From Nocardia aurantia (lineage in GTDB: Bacteria; Actinomycetota; Actinomycetes; Mycobacteriales; Mycobacteriaceae), in contig NZ_WEGI01000003.1 in the NCBI RefSeq assembly GCF_009604425.1, positions 1 through 64,000 of the forward strand: a stretch of 64,000 bases of DNA, in the 5' to 3' direction. A model generated the notes under the pieces. The model ran no database searches. It was not told where the DNA came from and saw nothing but the letters and a program-made list of their open reading frames with translations. Below, piece by piece: positions 29,895-41,400 of the stretch (positions are counted from its first letter, which is position 1; each line of letters opens with the position of its first letter). The translations under genes and the position numbers were made by a program.

Positions 29895-30066
29895 ACGGCC
29901 GGAACCTGCCACGGCCACAAGTGGATTCGGCACAGCGTTTCGAGTGCGGGCCACCGGCGGCACGCGCGATCCGCCGAGCCCGGACACGGCCGGCGGCCAC
30001 ACCCGGATCGCGCGACAGATCCGCCTCGAACACACGATATTCGTGGTCCGCCGGTCCGGGACGCCG

Positions 30067-32007
30067 GTGGTGATCGAGGGAGGAAGGCGCCGAACGGAAC
30101 CACCTTCCGATGGCCTCGAACGGATTCCGGCACGGTTCCGGAGGATTTGCCGCGGGTCTCCGAGTAGAACAGGGTCACAGGAGAATTGGGCGTGGCGCGC
30201 GCTGCTCGGACTGCTCGCGGTCGTGGGGATCTGCTGGGCCGGGACCGGGATCGCGGCGGCTCACGCGGTGTTGGTCGGCAGCGATCCCGCCTACGGCGTC
30301 ACGCTGAATACGCTGCCGCAGCGTGTTTCGGTCACCTTCGACGAGGCGGTGACGGCGGCCGGTGCCGGTCTCACGGTGACCGACCGGGACGGGCAACGCG
30401 TCGACACGGGAACGGTGGGATCAGGTGACGGCGGCCGCACGATCCGCATCGGGATGCGACCCGGGTTGCCGGAAGGGACGTATCTGATCACCTGGGTGGT
30501 GTTGTCGGCGGACGGGCACACTGTCGGCGGATCCAGCGTGTTCGGATTCGGGGAGCCACCGGACCTGCTGACCTCGGCGGTCCCGGCGCGGGATCCCGCG
30601 TCGGTGGTGGCCGACGGCGTGGTCCGGATGCTGACCGCCGTAGTGTATTTCGGGGTCGTGCTGGCTGTCGGCATCCCGCTCGTCGCGCTGTCGGTATGGC
30701 GCCGCGGCCTGCGAACACCGTTGGTGGCGCAGCTGATTCGCGCCGGAGCGGTCGCCGTGGCCGTCGGCTCGTTGTCGATCGTCGTCGCGGCGCCGGTGCG
30801 GCTGGCGGGTGCGGACGGGTGGTGGCAACCCGGCGTGTGGAGCCGGGCTCTGGACGCGTCCTCGACCCTGCCACAGATCATTCGGCTGGCGGCCGCACTG
30901 CTGGTGGCGTGCACGGCACACCGGCTCGGGGCCATCGACCGGCATGAAGACGCGTCGGCCGACACCGGGCGGGGGGCGGCGGTGATCACCACACGGCCCG
31001 CGAGTACGAGTTCGGCAGCCGCCGTCGAGTCGTCACGCGTCGGCCGGGGTTCGGCCGATTCGCGCCCGCGGGTGGTGCGGCAACCGGATTCCGGCGTCGG
31101 ATCGGTTGTGGGCGGGCCGGATTCGTGGTCGCTCGGGAGCTCGGTCCGCGCCCTTGCCCGGCGGGGCGGGGCCGGCGGATCGCTGTCGGCGCCGGCCTCC
31201 GGGATGGTGGGGATCGTGGTGGCTACCGCGTTGTCGGGGCACGCGGTGGCGGGGAGTGGACGGTGGATGGCCGTGGTGTCGACCGCTGTACACGTGTCGG
31301 CGATGGCCGTGTGGGTGGCGGGGCTGGTGTTCGCCGTTCTGGTATGGCGGAGGGGTGAGCGGGAAGCCTTGGTTCCGCGGTTGACGGGGGTGGCGTCGGT
31401 TGCGGTGGGAGCCTTGGCGATCACCGGGGGATATCAGATCTGGCGATCGGTGGATCCGGTTGCGGCGCTGTGGTCCACGGCGTGGGGGCGGTTGATGCTG
31501 GCGAAACTGGCGGTGGTCGCGGCGGCGCTGCTGGCCGCATTTGTCGCCCGGACCGTACTGCGGCGATTCGCCGCGTCTCTGCTGGCGGTCGAATTGTCGT
31601 GCCAGATAATCGTTCTGGTGGTGACCGCGGTGCTGGCCGGCACCACGCCGGCTCGGGATGCCTACGATCCCCGGGCCGAGTTCACCGCGGCGGTGGGGCC
31701 GTTGCGGGCGGACATCGACGTCGACCGTGCCGGGGTGGGGGATCAGGAATTCACCGTTCGGCTACGGGACGAGTCCGGTACGGCGGTGGGCGCGGTGTCG
31801 GTCGGCGGGCAGTTGGTGCGGGCCGACGGCGGGCTGGAGGCGATCGAGGTGGCGTTCCGGGGTGTGGATCCGGTGGAGTTGGGTCCGAAATACTTTGTCT
31901 CGCCGCCGATCAGGGTACCGATCGCGGGAATGTGGCGGTTGCGCCTGACCGTGGCCACCGATCGGGTCACCGCCTACACCGCGGGTGTGGTGTATCGGGT
32001 CTGGTGA
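30067..32007 (+). CDS. CopC-CopD fusion copper protein, start unresolved
   Basis: The clear coding part begins by about 30190: a hydrophobic signal (LLGLLAVVGICWAGTGIAAA), then CopC with AHAVLVGSDPAYGVTLNTLPQ and SADGHTVGGSSVFGFG, which hold the copper ligands. The CopD membrane domain of about eight helices follows, split by a Ser/Arg-rich loop, and a YtkA-like beta domain forms the last 110 residues. No ATG/GTG/TTG fits immediately before the signal. The best ribosome site, AGGAG at 30179, points to GTG 30192, which is one base out of frame. GTG 30067 is the nearest upstream in-frame choice; GTG 30223 would cut the signal. A 1-base indel is likely. Confidence 0.75.
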   Translation: MVIEGGRRRTEPPSDGLERIPARFRRICRGSPSRTGSQENWAWRALLGLLAVVGICWAGTGIAAAHAVLVGSDPAYGVTLNTLPQRVSVTFDEAVTAAGAGLTVTDRDGQRVDTGTVGSGDGGRTIRIGMRPGLPEGTYLITWVVLSADGHTVGGSSVFGFGEPPDLLTSAVPARDPASVVADGVVRMLTAVVYFGVVLAVGIPLVALSVWRRGLRTPLVAQLIRAGAVAVAVGSLSIVVAAPVRLAGADGWWQPGVWSRALDASSTLPQIIRLAAALLVACTAHRLGAIDRHEDASADTGRGAAVITTRPASTSSAAAVESSRVGRGSADSRPRVVRQPDSGVGSVVGGPDSWSLGSSVRALARRGGAGGSLSAPASGMVGIVVATALSGHAVAGSGRWMAVVSTAVHVSAMAVWVAGLVFAVLVWRRGEREALVPRLTGVASVAVGALAITGGYQIWRSVDPVAALWSTAWGRLMLAKLAVVAAALLAAFVARTVLRRFAASLLAVELSCQIIVLVVTAVLAGTTPARDAYDPRAEFTAAVGPLRADIDVDRAGVGDQEFTVRLRDESGTAVGAVSVGGQLVRADGGLEAIEVAFRGVDPVELGPKYFVSPPIRVPIAGMWRLRLTVATDRVTAYTAGVVYRVW

Positions 32008-32050
32008 CCGAAGTCGTGCGGCCGGAGGCGCTTCCGGCCCCACCGGCGGC

Positions 32051-32734
32051 TCAGCCGTGGTCGGCGGCCGCGGCCAGCGCCTTGATCACCTCGGCGGCGA
32101 CCACGGCGTGGCCGGAGATGTTGAAATGGATGTTGTCGGCGGACAGCACGTTCGGCCGGTGGCCGACCGGATGCCACCACAGGTCGACCAGGATCGCGTC
32201 GTGCCGCTCGGCGACCCGGCGGATGACCTGGTTGATCAGGTCCAGGCGTTCGCGGAACGGCGCCAGTTCGGGGACGCCGGGCGGTACCGCGTCGGCGATG
32301 GTCATGGTGGCGAGCCGGGCGCCGATCTTGGCGCCGCCGGCGAAGGTCCGCTCCAGATTGTCTTCGGCGGCAGCGTAATCGGGTTGATCGACCCAGAGAT
32401 CGTTTCCGCCGCAGGCGATGTACAGCAGGTCGGGCTCGAAAGCTACTGCGGCGTCGAGCTGTTCGTCGGCGACCTGGCGTGTCGTGGCGTTGATCCGGCC
32501 GACGTTGAGGAATTCGACATCGCCGACCGCGGCCCGTAGTACGGCGATCACCCGCGGGGCCCAGTAGACTGTGCGGTACCCGGGGCTGGCGTCGCCGGCG
32601 CCGTGGGCGGTACTGTCGCCGACGAGGGCGATCCGCCGCCAGGGGGCGGCGCGCAACATCTCGACGGCAACGTCGTCGGCGAGACAATCCGGATCGGTGT
32701 TCTCCGTGTAGCCGAGGCCGGCCGGATTCGCCAT
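32051..32734 (-). CDS. SGNH/GDSL-type esterase, cytoplasmic
   Basis: A 227-residue SGNH hydrolase. Block I is IALVGDSTAHGAGD (nucleophile Ser), block II includes NVGRINATTRQV, block III is IACGGNDLW, and block V is DNIHFNISGHAVVA with the catalytic Asp-x-x-His. There is no signal peptide. ATG 32734 has GAGGAG just upstream; a longer in-frame start (TTG 32848) would add a poorly conserved 38 residues. It converges on the CopC-CopD gene. Its substrate is unknown; it lies just outside the motif-marked biosynthetic region. Confidence 0.82.
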   Translation of the reverse strand: MANPAGLGYTENTDPDCLADDVAVEMLRAAPWRRIALVGDSTAHGAGDASPGYRTVYWAPRVIAVLRAAVGDVEFLNVGRINATTRQVADEQLDAAVAFEPDLLYIACGGNDLWVDQPDYAAAEDNLERTFAGGAKIGARLATMTIADAVPPGVPELAPFRERLDLINQVIRRVAERHDAILVDLWWHPVGHRPNVLSADNIHFNISGHAVVAAEVIKALAAAADHG

Positions 32735-32880
32735 GACTTCTCCTCGTGTGCGCTGCCGCCGCGAAACGATGCGGGGGTACCATCGATCATAGATCAAAGA
32801 ACGAACGTGCGTGCGGTCGAACTTACCGGCGATCTGGTCGGTGGTCAAGGTCGGTAGGGGTCCGTTCGGCGCCGTCCCGC

Positions 32881-32903
32881 TTAGGGGTCGGATAGGGGTT
32901 TAC
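32881..32903 (+). promoter_or_regulatory. Cluster direct-repeat motif upstream of the SDR gene
   Basis: TTAGGGG-TCGGA-TAGGGGTTTAC: two GGGG half-sites in direct orientation 11 bases apart, 108 bases before the SDR start. The same architecture occurs at 35295-35316 and, on the minus strand, at 63616-63637. Confidence 0.65.
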
Positions 32904-33010
32904 CTGCGCAGTCGTCGCGGGTGAGCCTGATCGCATCGGCGAACGGTCGTTCGGACTGGATTGCGCCCTGCGGCGCTCGTAGCTCTCGTCGACAGAATTC
33001 AGGAGGAGCT

Positions 33011-33832
33011 GTGAAGGATCTCAAGGATCGGACCGTGTTGCTGACCGGCGCTTCGGGCGGCATCGGCAAACAGGTGGCCCGGCTGCTGGCCGCACAGGGC
33101 GCGCATGTGGCGCTGGTCGGGCGGCAGGCCGACGTCCTCGGCACGCTCGCCGAGGAACTGCGCGGCACCGGGGTGAAGGCCGAGCCCGTGATCGGCGATC
33201 TGGCCGACCTCGGCGCGCTCGACGATCTGGTGGACCGGGCCGAGCGGGCGCTGGGCCCGATCGATGTGCTCATCAACAACGCCGGGGTGGAACTGGCCGC
33301 CGCGATGACGAAATACGAACCGTCCGAGCTGAATTGGATCCTGAACGTCAACCTGCACGCACCCATGCTGCTGACCCGCCGCGTGCTGCCGGGCATGACC
33401 GAGCGTGGCCGCGGCCACGTGGTGTTCGTCTCCAGCGGCGCGGCCAAGGTGGCGCCGGCCTATCAGGCCCCGTACGCCGCCACGAAGGCCGGGCTGGCGG
33501 CGCTGTCCCAGTCGCTGCGGGCCGAATACAGCGGTACCCCGCTGGGCTTCTCGGTGGTACTGCCGGGCTTCGTGAAAGGCGATGGCATGTACCAGGTTTG
33601 GGTCGACCAGGGCGTGAAGGCGAGCCCGATGCTCGGCTCCACCACCGTGGACCGGATCGCGGGGAAGATCGTCGGCGCCATCCGCCGCGACCGGTCCGAG
33701 GTGCTGGACATGGGAATGCCGGTGCGGTCGATGTTCGCGACCACCCAGCTGTCGCCGGGCTTCGCCGATCGGCTGGCCCGGCGCATGTCCCCGGTCTTCC
33801 GCACTCAGGCGAAGACCCGGGATCGGCTGTAG
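33011..33832 (+). CDS. Short-chain dehydrogenase/reductase
   Basis: A 273-residue classical SDR. The NAD(P) motif is LLTGASGGIGKQVARLL near the N terminus, NNAG follows in VLINNAGVELAAA, the catalytic Ser is in VVFVSSGAAKV, and Tyr-x-x-x-Lys is YAATKAG. GTG 33011 is preceded by AGGAGGAG at good spacing. The GGGG direct-repeat motif in its upstream region suggests it is controlled together with the polyketide operons, so it may act on the product or a precursor. It converges on a secreted lipase gene 8 bases from its stop. Confidence 0.88.
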   Translation: MKDLKDRTVLLTGASGGIGKQVARLLAAQGAHVALVGRQADVLGTLAEELRGTGVKAEPVIGDLADLGALDDLVDRAERALGPIDVLINNAGVELAAAMTKYEPSELNWILNVNLHAPMLLTRRVLPGMTERGRGHVVFVSSGAAKVAPAYQAPYAATKAGLAALSQSLRAEYSGTPLGFSVVLPGFVKGDGMYQVWVDQGVKASPMLGSTTVDRIAGKIVGAIRRDRSEVLDMGMPVRSMFATTQLSPGFADRLARRMSPVFRTQAKTRDRL

Positions 33833-33840
33833 CGCAGCGG

Positions 33841-35181
33841 CTATCGGCACCCCGATCCCTTGAAGGCACCGAGATCGACGCTGTCGGCCATCGCCTGGTG
33901 CCCCCGGGGATTGGGGTGCACCAGGGTGGGTGACACCAGGTCCGGGCGATCCGCTGCCGGATCGGCCGGATCACGCAGCACCGCATCGAAATCGATCACG
34001 TCGTCGGCGACGTGCTGCGTGCGGATCCAGGCGTTGACCTGTTGCCGGACCGGATCCGAATTCGGGGAGATACCGCCGGCGATGAACGACTTCACCGAGG
34101 GCGGAATCGTCGCCAGGTGTACCCGGATGCCCACCGCGTGCAGCCGGTCCACGACCTGGGTATAGGCGGCCGCCAATTGATCCGGCGTCTGCGTCGGCGG
34201 AAATGCCAGATCATTGGTTCCGATGGCGAGAATGACATCGCTGATCCCCGCGGTGTCGATCACGTCGCGCTGCAACCGTGTGAGCACGCCGGGCCCCGTC
34301 TGCGGGATCGTTTCATCGAGCACCAGGCGGTTTCCCCAGGTGCTCGAATTCAATACCGAGAGTGGAATTCCCGCCGCATCGAACCGGCGTTGCAGAAAAT
34401 CCGTATACCGGAGATTGCGGTCCACCACCGCCGGATCCTGCGGGCCCTCGTAATACGTCGCGCCCTCGTATCCGGTGCTGATGGAATCGCCCACGGTGAC
34501 GACGCTGGAATAGTGCGCCGGCGCCAGGACGTCCACACCGAAGGCGAACAGCACGCTGGTGGTGTTCATGGTGAGGGCGTCGCCCGCCGGGTCGGCGGTG
34601 TGGTCGCCGGAGCCGGGCGGGCCGTAGTAGCTCGTCGACAGGCCGACGATGTTCTCCGCGGCCAGCACCGATACGCCCGGTACGTAGACGCTGATCGTCA
34701 GCGGTGTGAACCCGTCGACCTCGAGGTCGATCGGATCGCTGATCAGGTCCGCGTCCGGTGCGGCCGTGACCGACGCGCGGCCGCCGAAGGTGACCTGCCG
34801 GAGCGTGTCCGGCCGGACGGACGCCCCCTGCTGCTGTTGCGCCACGGTGACCGCGCCGAAGGTGACCGGCAGCGGGTTGTGCCGGTTGGTGAGGTGCAGG
34901 CGCAGCGTCTGCCCGCCGAGATGCGGTACCACGACGATCCGGTACGTCTGATCGAACAACGACGTGGTGCGGGTGAGCGCCATGTCCGACACGGGCATGG
35001 CGTCGGACGGTGACATCAGCCAGCTGCCCACCCAATGTGGGCTGCCGCAGCCGCTGTCGGGTTCGGCGTGCGCGGTCGTCGCCGTCGCCGTGGCGAGCAG
35101 GCAGGCCAGCGCGAACGCCGGCAGTGCCGCTCGATATTTTTTCGGAATTCCCAGGCCGCGCGGATTTCCGGTGCGATTCAT
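33841..35181 (-). CDS. Secreted SGNH/GDSL hydrolase
   Basis: A 446-residue protein with a signal peptide (YRAALPAFALACLLATATATTAHA) and a mature start at EPDSGCG. The hydrolase domain has SSVVTVGDSISTGYEG (Ser nucleophile), NSSTWGNRL, LAIGTNDL, and SPTLVHPNPRGHQAMA with Asp/His-type block V. An N-terminal beta domain of about 180 residues (LHLTNRHNPLPVTFGAVTV) resembles that of secreted rhamnogalacturonan acetylesterase/lysophospholipase-like members. The first in-frame ATG at 35181 is used. It is divergent from the first PKS gene and could serve lipid or product hydrolysis, but has no clear copy of the cluster motif. Confidence 0.83.
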   Translation of the reverse strand: MNRTGNPRGLGIPKKYRAALPAFALACLLATATATTAHAEPDSGCGSPHWVGSWLMSPSDAMPVSDMALTRTTSLFDQTYRIVVVPHLGGQTLRLHLTNRHNPLPVTFGAVTVAQQQQGASVRPDTLRQVTFGGRASVTAAPDADLISDPIDLEVDGFTPLTISVYVPGVSVLAAENIVGLSTSYYGPPGSGDHTADPAGDALTMNTTSVLFAFGVDVLAPAHYSSVVTVGDSISTGYEGATYYEGPQDPAVVDRNLRYTDFLQRRFDAAGIPLSVLNSSTWGNRLVLDETIPQTGPGVLTRLQRDVIDTAGISDVILAIGTNDLAFPPTQTPDQLAAAYTQVVDRLHAVGIRVHLATIPPSVKSFIAGGISPNSDPVRQQVNAWIRTQHVADDVIDFDAVLRDPADPAADRPDLVSPTLVHPNPRGHQAMADSVDLGAFKGSGCR

Positions 35182-35294
35182 ACCAGTGACCTAACTGTGT
35201 TCGGCCCTACTTCGGGCAGGCGAACGCGAATGACAGTGCGCCGCACAGGAGTATAGGCAGAACTCGGAGCCGTCGTCCGCCCCCGTTCCGACAG

Positions 35295-35316
35295 TTAGGG
35301 GCCGTCTAGGGGTTAC
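35295..35316 (+). promoter_or_regulatory. Cluster direct-repeat motif upstream of the plus-strand PKS operon
   Basis: TTAGGGG-CCGTC-TAGGGGTTAC, 95 bases before the PKS ATG. TTACCG at 35313 could be the -35 with GACGAT at 35337 (18-base spacer) as the -10. It shares 16 of 17 fixed positions with the other two sites. Confidence 0.7.
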
Positions 35317-35411
35317 CGCCATTCCCGCCCGGCGGCGACGATGGGATCGTTCGCGGCGTATGCAGTCGTTCAGCCGTGATGACCGAACCCTGCCGAATTC
35401 TGGAGACGGGT

Positions 35412-38400
35412 ATGGCGACCGAAGAAAAACTGCGCACCTATCTGAAGCGGGCGGCTATCGACCTGCACAAGACCCGGCAGCGTCTGCAGGAGTTGGAGTC
35501 GCGGACGGTGGAGCCGATCGCGATCATCGGCATGGCCTGCCGATTCCCCGGCGGCGTGAGCTCGCCGGAGGAGTTCTGGCAGGTCGTGGCCGACGGCCGC
35601 GACGTGATCTCCGAGTTCCCCGACGACCGCGGCTGGGATGTGGCCGGGCTGTACCACCCGGACCCCGACCACGAGGGCACCTCCTACGCCCGTGAAGGCG
35701 GATTCCTGCGTGGCGCAGCCGATTTCGACGCCGCGTTCTTCGGGGTGAGCCCGAAGGAAGCGCTGGCGATGGAACCGCAGCAGCGTCATCTGCTGGAGGT
35801 GTCCTGGGAGGCGCTGGAGCGGGCGGGCCTGGACCCGACCGCGTTGCGCGGCAGCACGACCGGCGTGTTCACCGGCATCATCGAGGTCCAGTACGGGCCC
35901 AGTATCGCCCAGGACCGCAGCGGCCTCGCCGGCCTGCTGCTGATCGGGCGGACCACGAGCGTCGCGTCCGGCCGCGTGGCGTACGTGCTCGGGCTGGAAG
36001 GCCCCGCGGTGTCGATCGATACGGCCTGCTCGTCATCGCTGGTGGCGATGCACGACGCGGCCCGCGCGCTGCGCTCCGGCGAGTGCAATCTCGCGCTGGC
36101 CGGCGGCGTGACGGTGATGCCGACGGCGGAGGCGTTCATCGCCTTCTCCCGGCAACGGGTGATCTCGCCGGACGGACGGGCCAAGCCGTTCTCCGCCGAA
36201 GCCAACGGCACCGCATGGTCCGAGGGCGTCGGAATGCTTGTGCTGGAACGGCTTTCGGATGCCGAGCGGAACGGCCACCGGGTACTGGCGGTCATCCGCG
36301 GCTCCGCGGTGAATTCCGACGGCGCCTCGAACGGACTGACCGCTCCCAACGGACCGTCCCAGCGGCGGGTGATCGAAGCGGCGCTCAGCAGCGCCAAACT
36401 GGGCACCGCGGATGTCGACGTCGTGGAGGCACACGGCACCGGCACGCCGCTCGGTGATCCGATCGAGGCGCAGGCGTTGCTGTCCACCTACGGGCGTGGC
36501 GGGCGGGCGGTACCGCTGTGGCTGGGTTCGGTGAAGTCGAACATGGGACACACCAGCGCCGCGGCGGGTGTCGCGGGTGTGATCAAGATGGTGATGGCGA
36601 TGCGGAACGAGACCGTTCCGCCGACACTGCACGTGGGCGAACCGTCACCGCATGTGGATTGGACCGCCGGTGAGGTGCGGCTGGCCACCGAGGCGCAGCC
36701 GTGGCCGCGCGACGGCCGTCCCCGGCGCGCGGGTGTGTCCGCCTTCGGCATCAGCGGAACCAACGCGCACGTGATCCTGGAACAGTACGAGGCGCCCGCG
36801 GTGGCGCCGGCCGACGGCGCGGAGGCCGCCGAGCCCGTGGAAGAGGCAGTGGCGCTGCCGGTTCCGGCCGAGGAGCCGGCACTGCCGCCGGTGTCGAGCT
36901 GGGTCCTGTCCGGTGGCACCGAGGCCGCCCGGGATGCGCAGGCGCAGCGGCTCGCGGCCTTCGTCGCGGCGCATCCCGAAGCGTCCGCGGAGGGGATCGG
37001 CTACGCGCTCGCGGCCGGTCGGGCGCGGCTGAGCCATCGGGCGGTCCTGCTCGGCGCCGACCGCGCGGAGCTGGTGACCGCGCTGGACGCCCTGAACGCC
37101 GGCCGCCGTTCACCGAATGTGGCGGTGGGACAATCGCTTCCCGGCGCCAAGACGGCGTTGCTGTTCCCGGGACAGGGCGCGCAGCGGACCGGCATGGGCC
37201 GCTCGTTGTACGACCACTACCCGGTGTACGCGGCCGCGTTCGACGAGGTGTGCGGGTACTTCGACGATCGCTTCGACCCGCCGCTGCGGGAGGTGATCTT
37301 CGCGGATCCGGACGGCGCCACGGCCGGCCTGCTCGCGCAGACCTCGTACACCCAGGCCGCGCTGTTCTGCGTCGAGGTCGCGACTTACCGGTTGTTCGAA
37401 TCCTTCGGTGTGCGACCGGATCTGCTGATGGGCCATTCGATCGGCGAGGTGACCGCCGCGTATCTGGCCGGCGTCTGGTCGGCCGAGGACGCCGCGAAAC
37501 TCGTTGCGGCACGGGGCCTGCTGATGCAGGCGCTGCCCGAGGGCGGTGCCATGCTGTCGGTGCCGATGTCGGAGGCGGAGGTCACGCCGCTGCTGGCCGG
37601 ACGCTCGGGCCGGATCGCGATCGCGGCGGTCAACGGCCCTGCCACGGTGGTGGTTTCCGGTGACGAGGCCGCGGTCGACGAGGTGGCGGCGATCGTCGCC
37701 GAGCGCGGGCACACCGCGCGGCGGCTGCGGGTGAGTCATGCCTTCCACTCGCCGCGGATGGATCCGATCCTCGCCGATTTCGCCGGTGTCTGCGCGAGCC
37801 TGACCTACCACCGGCCGACGATTCCGGTGGTGTCCAACGTCACCGGCGAACTCGCCGATCCACAGCAGTTGTGCGAGCCGGACTACTGGGTGCGGCACGT
37901 GCGCGAGCCGGTCCGCTACCTCGCCGGCATCCACGCGGCCCGTGGGTACGGCGCGACCGTGTTCCTGGAGGCGGGCCCCGGCACGACGCTGACGGCGCTG
38001 ACCCGCGACGGCCTCGCCGACGACGACACCGATCCGGTGACTGCCGCGCCCGCGATGGACCCGAAGCGAGAAGAGACGCAGTCCTTCCACGCGGCGCTCG
38101 CGGCGGCCTTCGTGGCCGGCACCGCCGTCGACTGGGCGACGGCGTTGGCCGCCGGCCGGTCCGAGCACGTGGACCTGCCGACCTACGCGTTCCAGCGCCG
38201 GCGGTTCTGGCTCGACACGCCTGTGGGGACCGGGGATCTGAGCGCTGCCGGGCTGCGCACACTCGGACATCCGTTGCTGGCCGCCACGATTCCGCTGGCC
38301 GCCGGTGCCGGGGTAGTCGCGACCGGCCGGCTGTCGGTGGCCGCGCAGCCGTGGCTGGCCGATCACGCGATGGCGGGCACCGTCCTGGTCCCCGGCACCG

Positions 38401-41400
38401 CGTTGATCGAGATGGCCCTGCGGGCAGCCGATCTGGTCGGCGCGACCGGGGTGTCGGAACTGGTGTTGCAGGCGCCGATGGCGCTGACCGGTACCGGCCT
38501 CGACGTCCAGGTGGTCGTCGACGGCGCCGCGGAACCGAGCGTCGCGATCTACTCGCGGCCGTCCGACGCGACCGGCCCGGACTGGACCTGTCACGCCACG
38601 GGTGCGTTGTCCACCACCGAAAACCTCGCGCCCGCAGGCGAATTCACCGCCTGGCCGCCACGCGACGCGGTCGCGGTCGAGGTGGGCGACGTCTACGACC
38701 GGCTGGCCGAGGCCGGCTACGGGTACGGCCCGGCCTTCCACGGCCTGACCGCGATGTGGCGGCGCGGCGAGGAACTGTTCGCCGAAGTCGAACTGCCCGA
38801 GCCGATCCGCGGCGAGGCTGCGGAATTCGGCATCCACCCGGTGCTGCTGGACGCGGCCCTGCACGCGATGGCCGCGGTGGCGGTCACCGGTGACGAGGCG
38901 GGGCAACCGGTGCGCCTGCCGTTCGCCTGGGAAGGCGTGTCCCTGTTCGCCGTCGGCGCGACCGCGTTGCGAGTCCATCTGGCGCCCAACGGGAACGATC
39001 GGCTGTCGGTCACGGTCGCGGATGTCGCGGGCAGTGTCGTGGCGGCGGTGTCCGCCCTGACCGTGCGGGCACTGTCGGCCGCCGCGCTCACCGCGGCCGC
39101 ACCCGCCGCCGCGGACCTCTACGCCGTGAACTGGGTGGCGATGCCACAGAGCGCGGCCGAGGGCACCTGGGAGGCCACGGAAACATCGGCGGCGCAGCCG
39201 TTCCCGGTGGAGACCTGGACCGGTGACGCCACGGCGCTGGTGCTGCGCTGCGAGACCGCCGCCGGCGACGGGCCCGGCACCGCGGCCCGCGCGCTGACCA
39301 CCGTCACCGGCGTGCTCGAGCAGGTACGCGGGCTGCTGGCCGAGGATCGGCGGCCGGCGCCGACCGTCGTGGTCGTCACCAGCGGTGCGGTCGCCGTCGA
39401 GGTCGGCGAGGACATCACCGATCTGGCGGTGGCGCCGGTGTGGGGCCTGCTGCGCAGTGCGCAGGCCGAGAATCCGGAGCGCCTGGTGCTGGTCGACGTG
39501 GACGATCCGGGGGCGTACCGCGCCGCGGTGACCGCCGCGCTCGCCCTGGACGGGGAGCCGCAGGTCGCGGTCCGGGGCGGGGTCGCGCACGTGCCCCGGC
39601 TGGCGCGGGCCGGGACCGACAGCGTCGGCGGCGCGGAATTGATCGGCACCGCCGCCTGGCGGCTGGGCTCGCTGGGCAAGGGCACCCTCGACGGCGACAA
39701 CATCGTGTTGCGTCCGGACGAGACCGCCGGGGCCGCACTGGAACCCGGGCAGGTCCGGGTCCGGTTGCGCGCCACCGGCATGAACTTCCGCGATGTCCTG
39801 ATCGTGCTGGGCATGTATCCCGATCCGGACGCCCCGATCGGCGGCGAGGGTGCGGGCGTGGTGGTCGACGTGGCCGCCGACGTCACCGAATTCGCGCCGG
39901 GGGACCGGGTGATGGGCCTGTTCGCCGGGATCGGTGACACGGTCGTGTCGGACCGCTCGCTGGTGGTGCCGATGCCGGAGGGCTGGACCTTCGATCAGGC
40001 CGCGGCGGTGCCGGCGGTGTTCGCCACCGCGTACTACGCCCTGGTCGATCTGGCGGCCGTCCGGGAGGGCGAGTCCCTGCTGATCCACGCCGCGACCGGC
40101 GGTGTCGGCATGGCCGCGACGCAGCTGGCCCGGCACCTCGGCCTCGAGGTCTACGCGACGGCGAGCCTGCCCAAGTGGGACACGCTGCGCGGCATGGGTT
40201 TCGACGACGAGCACATCGCGAACTCGCGCACTCTCGACTTCGAGGCGGAGTTCTCGGCGGCGACCGGCGGCCGGGGCATGGACATCGTGCTCGACTCGCT
40301 GGCCGGCGAATTCGTCGACGCCTCACTGCGATTGCTGCCGCGCGGCGGCCGGTTCATCGAGATGGGGCAGACCGACGTCCGCGATCCCGCCGAGGTCGCC
40401 GACGACCATCCCGGGGTGACCTATCGCGGATTCGTGCTGATGGAGGCCGGGCCGCAGCGATTGCACGACATCCTCGCGGAACTGCTGAAGATGTTCGAGT
40501 CCGGTGTACTGCAACCACTTCCGGTGACGCCGTGGGATCTGCGGCGCACCCCGGAGGCGTTCCGGTACCTCAGCCAGGCCCGGCACGTCGGCAAGAACGT
40601 GCTCACCGTGCCGGCTCCGCTGGATCCGGCCGGCACCGTGGTCGTCACCGGCGGCACCGGCGTGCTGGGCGCGGCCGTCGCACGGCATCTGGTCGAATCC
40701 CACGGCGCACGGAACCTGTTGCTGCTCAGCCGCAGTGGCGCCGCGGCGGCCGGGGCCGCCGAACTCGACGCGGAGCTCACCGGGCTCGGCGCCCAGGTGC
40801 GGATCGCGGCCTGCGACACCGCCGACGCCGAAGCGCTGCGCGGTGTGCTCGCGGCGGTGCCGCCGGAACATCCGCTCACCGCCGTCGTGCACGCCGCGGG
40901 CGTGATCGACGACGCCCTGTTCACCGACCTCACCGAGGAACAGGTGGCGACGGTGTTCCGGGCCAAGGCGGCCGCGGCGTGGAATCTGCACGAGGCGACG
41001 GCGAACCTGGAACTGTCCGCGTTCGTGCTGTATTCGTCCGTCGCCGGTGTGCTCGGCGGTCCCGGACAGGCGAACTACGCGGCGGCCAACGTGTTCCTGG
41101 ACGCCCTCGCGGCGCACCGGCACCGCCTCGGGCTGCCCGCGTCCTCGCTGGCGTGGGGGATCTGGGAGCAGGCGAGCGGCATCACCGGCCATCTGTCGGA
41201 CCAGGACTTCGCCCGCATGCGGCGCGACGGCCTGCTGCCGATCCCCACCGGGGACGGCCTGGCGATGCTGGACGGCGCACTGCGACTGGGACATTCGCTG
41301 ACCGTCGCGGCCAAGCTCGATGTGCCCGCGATCCAGGCGGCCGGCGCCCAGGACGCGACGATGCTGCCGCCGGCGCTGCGCGGACTGTTGCGCGCGGTGC

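Noticed and set aside
30186..30428. Separate small gene starting at the good ribosome site at 30179
   Set aside because: The frame gives an Arg/Gly-rich 80-residue product while the other frame clearly codes for CopC; a frameshift at the CopC start is the simpler explanation.
35182..35230. Further copy of the cluster motif for the secreted lipase
   Set aside because: On the minus strand TAGGGC and TTAGGTC occur near the lipase start, but the spacing is 16 rather than 11 bases and the G runs are broken.
37110..40214. Long minus-strand open frame (1034 codons) inside the first PKS gene
   Set aside because: An antisense shadow of a high-GC PKS gene; the translation is Arg/Gln/His-rich with no recognisable motif. 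Similar frames oppose the other PKS genes, for example 56214-60614.
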